From Jimgerdemannia flammicorona (taxonomy: Eukaryota; Mucoromycota; Endogonomycetes; Endogonales; Endogonaceae): a DNA stretch of 11,256 nucleotides. Numbering within the stretch: position 1 is the stretch's first letter; each line of letters starts with the position of its first letter. The notes under the pieces are model-generated. The model did not search any database and was not told the DNA's origin. It was given only the letters and a program-made list of their open reading frames with translations. The stretch lies in contig RBNI01006510.1 in the NCBI GenBank assembly GCA_003990745.1, forward strand, positions 1 to 11,256. Reading direction: 5' to 3'. Of the stretch, positions 1 through 5,868 are shown one piece after another. The position numbers were made by a program, and so were the translations under genes.

Positions 1-177
1 GGGGGGGGGGGTACTGAAGATGACGGGGAGAGATGATCTATAAGAAGAGTGGGGGAAAATAAGGGTAGCAGGGGGGTTGGCAGTATTTCAGAAGAATGGT
101 GAGGGAGAGAGAGTGCTTCCAAGTAGAATTGGATGAGGGGTTAATTTGTATATTTATATTAAGTATATTATAGATAG
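1..177. other. G-rich fragment left of the LTR element, possibly the tail of another retroelement
   Basis: The window opens with a run of eleven G, then about 120 bases of G-rich, C-poor sequence resembling the LINE coding strand further right, then an AT-rich stretch (about 140-177). No long open frame or recognisable motif is present. The composition suggests the 3' end of a G-rich LINE copy that was flanking when the LTR element inserted, but this is inference from base composition only. Confidence 0.25.
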
Positions 178-293
178 TGTGACAAACCAAAATGTATAAC
201 CCAAATTATATCTTAACCAGATGATGTGAACAATTAGGCAAGATGACATGAACACACAGCATAGTAACCAGCAACCATTGCTGTGGAAAACTG

Positions 294-302
294 TATAAAT
301 AG
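294..302 (+). promoter_or_regulatory. TATA box A of the left LTR
   Basis: TATAAATAG is preceded by CATAGTAACCAGCAACCA (259-276). A similar block, CATAGTAACCAGATAGCAACCA (435-456), precedes the second TATA box, so the core promoter looks duplicated. Confidence 0.5.
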
Positions 303-331
303 TCAGAGATACCAGAAAGGGTCTGTTTATC

Positions 332-403
332 TGTACAGACTCTGTACACCATACAGACTCTGTACACTGTACAGGTCCTGTACACTATACAGACTCTGTA
401 CAC
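332..403 (+). repeat. Four tandem 18-bp repeats, each an inverted repeat
   Basis: Four 18-bp units lie head to tail at 332-349, 350-367, 368-385 and 386-403. The first is TGTACAGACTCTGTACAC and the others differ at a few positions. The core GTACAG-ACT-CTGTAC is a perfect 6-3-6 inverted repeat in the first unit and nearly so in the rest. The array sits between the two TATA boxes, where a protein-binding enhancer would be plausible. No known factor is recognised. Confidence 0.85.
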
Positions 404-461
404 CTGCCATAAGTAGCAGATCTATAGTTAGCCACATAGTAACCAGATAGCAACCAACTTG

Positions 462-470
462 TATAAATTA
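462..470 (+). promoter_or_regulatory. TATA box B of the left LTR, likely core promoter
   Basis: TATAAATTA lies 18 bases before AATAAA (488-493). That spacing fits an LTR in which transcription starts just downstream and the poly(A) signal sits near the U3/R border. The transcript start itself cannot be read from sequence. Confidence 0.5.
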
Positions 471-487
471 CCCCAGAGACAAGAGTG

Positions 488-493
488 AATAAA
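488..493 (+). terminator. Candidate poly(A) signal in the left LTR
   Basis: AATAAA just downstream of TATA box B. It could direct 3'-end formation in the matching 3' LTR, but the hexamer is common by chance in A-rich DNA. Confidence 0.3.
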
Positions 494-724
494 CCTCAGT
501 CCGAAATACAAACACCAAAGAAGCCTCTAAAGATTGAGCATTGGTCCCCTTTCCACTCCGGTCCACTTTCTGATACAAAGCTTGAAGATTTGCTGCCAAG
601 TTCAAGGAAGAACTTTGCTGCCTTTTGAAGAACCCACCGCTTAAGGAATAAGCCACACTATTAGTATGCTTGCCAGATAAGCCTGAAGAACCCCAGTTTC
701 CGCATTCCCAGAGAGCCTTGCCAC

Positions 725-1246
725 AAGCCAGTCTCTGATGCAACTTCACAGTGATCTGTTTGCGCAAACAAAGCCAGTCTTTGATGTAACTTTACCAAGA
801 GATCCTTTCCCAAAGAATGCCACCAGTTGTTTGTATTCCCAGTTGAAGCTAATCTGGAAGAACTCATGCCATCTGAGTTATTCCCAGTTGAATCTGCTAT
901 TTGGAGTTATCTGTATTCTCAGAAGACCCAAGTATTATCTCCAGAGAGCCCAAGTTACCCATGCCATCTGAGTTATTCATTGTTTCCAGTGAGCCCGATA
1001 CAGAAGAAACTATACCAGTATAATTCCCAATAAGAAGAATCCACACTATCTTCTATTCCCAAACTGCTGCTTTCGGAGAATCTGTACCCAGATTGAGAAG
1101 TCCACCAAAATCATCCCATAAGAAATTGCATACTTTTGGAAATCATCACACTACACAGAGATTGTCATGTAGAGATTGCCATCACCCAAGAAGGAAAACT
1201 GCTAAATTGCTAGACCGTCACCCAGAAATCACATACTTTTGGAAAT
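725..1246 (+). repeat. Degenerate internal repeats of the LTR R/U5 region
   Basis: Several direct repeats recur. AAGCCAGTCT(C/T)TGATG(C/T)AACTT lies at 725-746 and 771-792 (46 bp apart). ATTCCCAGTTGAA lies at 835-847 and 880-892 (45 bp apart). ATGCCATCTGAGTTATTC lies at 866-883 and 961-978 (95 bp apart). CATACTTTTGGAAAT lies at 1129-1143 and 1232-1246 (103 bp apart). The spacings are near multiples of about 46-50 bp, suggesting an old tandem array that has diverged. Short frames here carry no recognisable protein. Confidence 0.6.
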
Positions 1247-1514
1247 TGCCTTGCTATACAAAATTGTGCCATTCCCAGTTGACCCAGGAAGGAAACCCAT
1301 TCACACAAATCACCACTATACCCAGAGAACTGTTCTAATAAGGAAATCACTTGCAGATATCCAGCTTTTGACTATTATACCACTAAACACCAAGGACCTC
1401 AGGAAATCTTAGAACATTTTATTGCTTTTTGACAAAGTAACTGGGGGCTCAAGCCAAACTACATCAACCCCCAAACCTTGTAATTTGCCTCTATTGAGCC
1501 AGGCACGTTACATT

Positions 1515-1532
1515 TGGGGGCTCAACTGGGAA
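1515..1532 (+). promoter_or_regulatory. Primer-binding site, proline-tRNA type
   Basis: TGGGGGCTC followed by AACTGGGAA starts two bases after the LTR end. The first nine bases match the well-known tRNA-Pro primer-binding site of retroelements, and the later GGGA also agrees in part. The site would pair with the 3' end of the tRNA to prime minus-strand synthesis. The mismatches in its second half are either decay or a different tRNA with the same terminal bases. Confidence 0.6.
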
Positions 1533-2070
1533 GATTTCAAAATTGACGTGACTTTTCAGCTCACAAGAACCCACAGTCAAACTGGATATATTTGACCCAA
1601 CACCAACCTCTGCCACTACAGGAGAACCAGTTATCACCAGCATTTGGACAGGAAGAGAAGTAATTACATCAAGACTTGCCAACTACCTAGCATCAGAAGG
1701 ATTCCAACCAGAACCAGAAGGTAGTATAGCCTGAAATCCCCAACCAGATCAACCAGACAATATAGACAGCCCTGCTAGAGATTTTGGAGAACTTGCACAA
1801 GAACTAGAAGATCTCATCACATGAACCCAACACTTTACAGCCAGATACCCCACACCAGTTCCACCAATCTTACCAATAGAACTCCTACCACAACCCCTTG
1901 CAGAACCAGAAGTAGTTCCTACAAGACTACCTAGGCCTATTCTACTCCATCCAAGGACCAGAACACCATCTTCAAGATACCCAAGCACCCCTGTCTCTAG
2001 TGACAGTTCAGAAAGTGAATCAGAATCTGAATCCAAACCTAAACCAGAATCAGAAGAAAGTGACAAAGAA

Positions 2071-2925
2071 ATGGCCACTTCATTGCCAATCTTTGCAGGA
2101 TACCCAGAGGAAGACCCCAGAGAATTCCTTGATGGAATTGAAGGAATTGCAGCCTTGAGAAACCTCTCAGATGAAAGAAAAATCGCCATCTACAAAGCCC
2201 AGCTCAGAGAACCAGCCAGAGGAATTTTTTATCGAACAGCAAACAACTGAGATTCAGAACTAGCAAGACAAATATAAGCAGCAATGTCTGATGAGCTAGA
2301 ATATGAGGCCATGGTCCACTGGCTCATTGAAAAATATGCAGGAAACGAAACCCGCCACAAGGCTCAGGAATCCATCATGGGGATGAAGATGAATCTTGGA
2401 GAATCACCCAGAGCCTTCTTCACAAGAATCCAGAAGAGAATACATTCTGCTGGATTCAATGCCACCAACCAAGACATCATAGGTCCAATGACCTTCATGA
2501 ATGGAATTCCCCCAAATATTGCTCAGCATGTCTGCACTTTAGGTATCAGAAGGTCCAAGGAACAAATAGATGCAGCCCAAGAATACTTTGATGTTAGACA
2601 AGGAACTACTTGGAGTGATCATGACAGAAAAGAAGAGAAGGAAGACATCCTGGTCAAAGCCCTACAAGAACTCCTTCAAGGACAAGAAAGATCTGAAGAA
2701 AGAAGGCCAGCCAAAGAAGGAAAGAAGGACAGAAGCGAAATCCAAGACCTTAGTTCCAAGTTGGACCGATTGGTTGGACAGATTGAAAAACTCACCACAC
2801 ACGAAAATCAGAGTTACCAGGACAATAGAGCATACCCATCACAGAGGAGCCAAGGTTATCCACCAAGAGATAACAGGAATTACCAGCAAGAAGAAAGAAG
2901 ATATTCTGCCCAAGACAGAGCCCAA
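2071..2925 (+). other. Gag capsid-like domain
   Basis: After ATG 2071 the frame reads LPIFAGYPEEDPREFL and continues through a helical, charged segment with EYEAMVHWLIEKYAG and RAFFTRIQKRIHSAGF. This is the usual style of the retrotransposon Gag family: a flat 'FxGxPxxDPxxFL' opening, a helical core and an 'FxNGIPP' turn (about 2491-2520). TGA 2248 and TAA 2275 break the first third; the part from 2284 to 2991 is open. After about 2620 it becomes a Lys/Glu-rich, probably coiled-coil linker, then a Gln/Tyr/Arg-rich stretch. Its role would be to form the cytoplasmic particle that packages the RNA. Confidence 0.65.
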
Positions 2926-2931
2926 GTCCAA

Positions 2932-2973
2932 TGCTTCTACTGTGGACAATTCGGACACTATGCCACTGAATGT
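2932..2973 (+). other. CCHC zinc knuckle of Gag nucleocapsid
   Basis: CFYCGQFGHYATEC fits C-x2-C-x4-H-x4-C exactly. This is the RNA-binding nucleocapsid knuckle of retrotransposon Gag proteins. It sits at the C-terminal end of the Gag part, just before TGA 2992. Confidence 0.9.
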
Positions 2974-3573
2974 GATAACAAAAGAAGTGACTGAAGGGAC
3001 TCAGAACCACCAAACTGAAGGAATGACACTCAGTACAAGAAGACTGAAGCCCATCCTGTTGAAGATTTCGAAGAAGCAAGCAACAGTGAAGACTACAGTG
3101 ACCTAGACTTGTACCCCACTAAGGTTAGCACCTGAAAAACAGTCTACCCAGCAGAGAAAAGAAAGAGACCAGTAGGAAGGCCATCCAGAAATGTCAGCAG
3201 AAGAATGATCCAGAAAGAAGATGAAGAGCATGAGGAGGAACAGGTAGAAACACCTCCCCAAACTCCCTCACCATTTGTGCCTGAAACAAATGAGCTGCTA
3301 CCAGAAGATGAAGAAATGGAACAAAAAGAACGGGAACCTATACCCCTGAAGCCTAAGAAGAAGTATACTCCAAAGACCATGCCTAGAGACATTTACAATG
3401 AAGCCTGGCAGAAGATTCAAGAAGCCAAGATGGAAGTCCCTCTCCTGCAGTTCTTGCAACTGATACCAGCTGGAGTTCAAAACAAATTGCTGAGAACAAC
3501 AAGGTCTAGCACTGGCTGAGTTCCAATCCCACAGCAAGAACCAGCTTCCATCCCTGTCCAAGCAGCTGAAAGA

Positions 3574-3927
3574 CATGTCAGCACTTATTTACATGGAGAT
3601 ATTGGAGGACAAAAAGCAAAAATTCTTATAGATACAGGAGCAGCTATCTGTATCATTGCCAAATGATTCTTGGACACCCTCCAATGGCCCATTGATGGAC
3701 CATCCAACCTCAGCATCATAGTAGCAGATGGAGCCCAAACTCAACCCCTTGGAGAAGTATGAAACATCACTATTTCTCTGGGACACATTCAGTTCTCCAT
3801 TTCCAAAGCTGTTGTCACAGAAGCTGTCACCTATGACATGATTCTTGGCACTAACTGGATGAAGGAAATGAATGCAGTTGTTGATATTGGCCAACAAGTA
3901 CTCAAGTTTGACTATTGAGGCAAGAAG
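3574..3927 (+). other. Retropepsin-type aspartic protease domain, broken
   Basis: The active-site loop ILIDTGAA (Asp codon 3631-3633) is followed by the expected ADG flap region (about 3727) and an ILGTNWM motif (about 3841-3861), which matches the ILG/LLGxxWL signature near the end of Gypsy proteases. The length, about 115 residues, is normal. TGA codons at 3664, 3760 and 3916 fall inside it, so no complete enzyme would be made under the standard code. Its role is to cleave the polyprotein during particle maturation. Confidence 0.8.
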
Positions 3928-3939
3928 TACAGAGTTAAG

Positions 3940-4602
3940 GTGACCAGCTATGAACAATCAAAGAAGAAGAAGAAGGTCACCATTCAGAAAGAATATGCTA
4001 GCAGTGAAGAGTCTACTACAGAAGAGGAAGAAGAATCTGAAGATGGAAATGATCTCAGACTCAATCTCCAAATTAACCTGGTGGATAATAGACCAGAAGA
4101 CAATGTGTGGGCCAAGAATACCATCCCTATCACCATTGGAGCCATTGCAGGAGAAATCAAAGAATGCCCTATATGCCTCAAGAGACACAGGTGTCCCGAG
4201 CACTCCTCCAAGATTATGGGAACAAGGAAATTGTCTGGCACAGTCTGCCCAGAGTGCAGAAGAAAGAAGAAGAAGTGCAGATATGTTCCAGAAACACCTG
4301 CAACCAAAGCTGCAGAAGTACAAGTAATTTGGGGTCAAGAATCATCTGAGGAAGAAGAAACTTCTGACCAAGAAGTTCCTGAACAAGAAGCACCCGATGA
4401 AGAAGAGGTCCCTGAACTCATTCTCTGGGATGACCCTCATTGGACACCACCTGAAGACAATGACCCTTGGAATATAGAAGAAGGACCCAGTACAATCACC
4501 ATTATTCCCAAGAAAGAAACCCACCAAGAGAAAGCCTTTCGGCTAAAAAGATGTCTATACCAAATGGTCTTCCACTCTCCCCGAGACTACTGCTACCTGT
4601 AA
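3940..4602 (+). other. Cys-rich basic segment plus acidic tail after the protease
   Basis: This 220-residue stretch is fully open. It starts Lys-rich, goes through a Glu-rich run, then shows CPIC (4165-4176), a further Cys and a His (4189-4200), and CPEC (4246-4257) followed by a Lys/Arg run and another Cys (4276-4278). The pattern suggests a zinc-ribbon or treble-clef-like fold, but it is not one I can name. Then comes a Glu/Asp/Pro-rich tail with repeated Trp in WDDPHW and DPW contexts. In standard Gypsy elements reverse transcriptase follows the protease here. I recall similar acidic/Trp and CxxC segments in large Glomeromycota-type retroelements, but that is from memory and not checked. 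Confidence 0.5.
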
Positions 4603-5293
4603 GCGCACAACCTCCAAGCCACCAAAATCGCATGGTATCCTCAGAACTAATTTGGGAACCACATGCAAGACTACAAAACAAGAGATCATCTGGTTACACG
4701 AAATATGCCAGCAAGCACGAGAACCCACCGCCAAGATACAAGAATACTAGATGAAGTACTACAACCATAAGACTGACTCTGAACCACTATAACTAGTGTG
4801 GTGTACTGTACTATTACAAAAGAAAACCAAAAGTACCAAACTCAAAGTGAGACAAGAAGAACCCTATCTCATCTACCAAAAGATTTACAAACTGCACTTA
4901 TCAACTCAAGACCAAGATATACCGTGGCTATACAAGACCTCATTACTTAGCCAAAGCAAAACACATTTGAATAACTCCATTTGCTCTATCTGTGTCACCT
5001 TCATTGGAAAGTGACGGATGCTTCATCTGAACTCAAGAAAGCTGACATCATCGAAACCAATCTCAAGCCATCTACATGATAGATATTACTACTAGAAATT
5101 GTCTCAGATTACAGAAAATATCATTTCCGAGAGGTTCAAACCCCCAGCCGCGACATTGGGAGCCCTCGCCCTAGATGAGAATGGCCAGTCCTCGCAAATG
5201 CGCCAGCAGACCAAAAAAAAAGAGAACCAAGACCTGTTATCCTTGTACCACTACTGCCACCAAGGACAGCCTTAATCTTGCAAGAGATAGAAG
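4603..5293 (+). other. Degenerate stretch where pol would be expected
   Basis: The gag-protease frame continues past 4602 with protein-like but heavily broken sequence: TAA 4648 and 4768, TGA 4774 and 4780, TAG 4948, TAA 4972. No reverse transcriptase, RNase H or integrase motif is seen in any frame, and about 700 bases could not hold them. From about 5150 to 5205 there is a small CpG-rich pocket unlike its surroundings. The purine-rich 5282-5293 (AAGAGATAGAAG) directly precedes TGATGACA and is a candidate polypurine tract. A second purine-rich run, nine A then GAGAA, lies at 5213-5226. Confidence 0.5.
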
Positions 5294-5354
5294 TGATGAC
5301 ACCTTAAAACTGATGATATCAGAAGTCAGAAAACTGCTCAGACTTTGCCAGTGA

Positions 5355-5384
5355 TAATGTCATCAATAGTGATGTCATCAAAGA
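5355..5384 (+). promoter_or_regulatory. Two 15-bp tandem ATGTCATCA elements
   Basis: TAATGTCATCA (5355-5365) and TGATGTCATCA (5370-5380) lie 15 bp apart. The second has perfect 5-bp inverted arms around a central T. They resemble CRE/ATF-type bZIP sites (TGACGTCA-like) and lie upstream of a TATA box. Binding is inference. Confidence 0.45.
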
Positions 5385-5406
5385 CTAACCAGACAGCACC
5401 TAAATC

Positions 5407-5415
5407 TATAAATAG
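5407..5415 (+). promoter_or_regulatory. TATA box A of the right LTR-like stretch
   Basis: TATAAATAG lies upstream of the 63-bp tandem repeat, matching the place of the 294-302 box in the left LTR. Confidence 0.4.
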
Positions 5416-5445
5416 CTTAGCAGTCATAGTATAGTTAGATTAGCC

Positions 5446-5571
5446 TTGTACAACGTGACTGTGAACTGACTCAGCAGTCAGATAATCTCTTGACATATCA
5501 GATCACTCTTGTACTACGTGACTGCATTCCGACTCAGCAAAGTACTTAGTACTATATCCATATCTAGCATA
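5446..5571 (+). repeat. Imperfect 63-bp tandem duplication with TGACTCA-type sites
   Basis: TTGTACAACGTGACTG (5446-5461) and TTGTACTACGTGACTG (5509-5524) start two units 63 bp apart. Each is followed after a few bases by (T/C)GACTCAGCA. TGACTCA is the classic AP-1/Gcn4 bZIP site and is intact in the first unit, while the second has C for the first T. The later part of the units has diverged. Confidence 0.6.
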
Positions 5572-5592
5572 GTCTAGATAGCCCCTCACTAG

Positions 5593-5600
5593 TATAAATA
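5593..5600 (+). promoter_or_regulatory. TATA box B of the right LTR-like stretch
   Basis: TATAAATA followed by a C run, closely like the second TATA box and following ACCCC of the left LTR. It is the likely core promoter of this LTR. Confidence 0.45.
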
Positions 5601-5714
5601 CCCCCAAGGGCATCTTTCACCAGTATAATTCAGGTGACACAAGACTCAGACAACACTTTCGACAACATATTTAAGTATTGGTACTATCAAGATAGCAAGC
5701 GACACACATTCTGG

Positions 5715-5868
5715 TGAGCATACTAGGCAGAGGGGCCCCAGTGCCTTTGACTGGCAACATGTGGGGGGGGGTCGGGGTGCTGGTCTTGGCATACTGAGTG
5801 CCTCGGCAAGGGGATGCAGGGCTGGGGGAGGTGGCAGAGGGGGTGCAAGGCCACATGGGGAAGGGAGG
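5715..5868 (+). other. LINE 5' untranslated region with G-run
   Basis: Sequence between the LTR-like part and the ORF1 start becomes G-rich. An ATG at 5759-5761 is followed at once by a G run and lies in a different frame from ORF1. The ORF1 frame is itself open upstream from 5761, so a length change in the G run could alter the true start. No other signal is recognised. Confidence 0.35.

Larger units (their letters stand above)
178..1512 (+). repeat. 5' LTR of the Gypsy-type element
   Basis: The left end TGTGAC (178-183) and right end GTTACA (1507-1512) form an imperfect 6-bp terminal inverted repeat, and a primer-binding site begins two bases later. Inside are two TATA boxes (294 and 462), an AATAAA (488) and a long C/A-rich downstream part with degenerate internal repeats. 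At about 1335 bp it is long for a fungal LTR but within the range of Gypsy elements. No convincing coding frame is present. The right boundary is firmer than the left, because only a true second LTR could confirm position 178. Confidence 0.6.
1516..4602 (+). pseudogene. Gag-protease polyprotein of the LTR element, broken by in-frame stops
   Basis: One frame runs about 1,028 codons without a frameshift. It is interrupted by TGA at 1549, 1732, 1822, 2248, 2992, 3016, 3133, 3517, 3664, 3760 and 3916 and one TAA at 2275, ending at TAA 4600-4602. In order it holds a Pro/acidic N-terminal part with an SESESE run, a Gag capsid-like region from about 2071, a CCHC knuckle, a charged linker, a retropepsin, a Cys-rich basic segment and an acidic, Trp-containing tail. 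The first in-frame ATG is at 2071, yet protein-like sequence extends upstream almost to the primer-binding site, so the true start is lost or non-ATG. The TGA positions could be former Arg (CGA) codons lost by CpG deamination, or Trp under another code. Base use is A-rich with AGA as the main Arg codon. Confidence 0.75.
178..5690 (+). mobile_element. Decayed Ty3/Gypsy-type LTR retrotransposon, gag-protease only
   Basis: The parts lie in the expected order: a 5' LTR with TG...CA ends, a primer-binding site two bases after it, a Gag-like frame with a CCHC knuckle, an aspartic protease, a purine-rich tract and LTR-like promoter sequence. Reverse transcriptase, RNase H, integrase and chromodomain are not visible between the protease and the right LTR-like stretch. 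It is therefore either an internally deleted copy or a non-autonomous gag-protease element. The right LTR-like stretch (from about 5294) differs so much from the left one that the two may not be a pair. The right boundary is blurred by the LINE. Ty3/Gypsy assignment rests on the Gag and protease style, since there is no pol gene to fix domain order. Confidence 0.65.
5294..5690 (+). repeat. LTR-like promoter stretch, related in layout to the left LTR and truncated by the LINE
   Basis: A candidate start TGATGACA at 5294 follows a purine tract. Then come paired ATGTCATCA motifs (5355-5380), an ACTAACCAG block, TATAAATAG (5407-5415), tandem repeats, a second TATAAATA followed by a C run (5593-5605), and TATTGGTAC (about 5677). 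The left LTR has the same order: paired GATGA-type motifs (220-254), GTAACCAG, TATAAATAG, tandem repeats, TATAAATTACCCC, then CATTGGTCC. Identity outside these blocks is low, so it is either a related family or a very old mate. No LTR right end is found before LINE-like sequence starts. Confidence 0.45.

Noticed and set aside
332..403. CRISPR array
   Set aside because: The 18-bp units are contiguous with no spacers, and the context is a eukaryotic LTR.
332..403. Steroid-receptor response elements
   Set aside because: The 6-3-6 inverted layout is similar, but the half-sites are GTACAG/CTGTAC, and the ACA...TGT core is five bases apart instead of three.
738..1338. Short + strand frames in the LTR R/U5
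   Set aside because: They overlap degenerate direct repeats and show no domain; most likely chance frames.
2570..3106. 178-residue Lys-rich frame on the + strand
   Set aside because: It lies in another frame of the Gag linker and knuckle. The real frame has the CCHC motif and Gag features; this one has none.
3589..4338. Long minus-strand frames opposite the protease and Cys-rich segment
   Set aside because: They are shadows of the purine-rich sense strand and show only Leu/Phe/Ser-rich low-complexity translation.
1516..4602. Classic heavy RIP as the cause of decay in the LTR element
   Set aside because: RIP favours CpA to TpA, which would turn many of the abundant CAA/CAG codons into stops; only one TAA and no TAG occur in the frame.
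5133..5143. tRNA-like B box (GGTTCAAACCC), possible SINE or tRNA remnant
   Set aside because: No A box or cloverleaf can be drawn upstream; a single short match is likely chance.
4603..5293. Remnant reverse transcriptase or integrase of the Gypsy element
   Set aside because: No DD-type polymerase motif, RNase H or integrase zinc motif was found in any frame.
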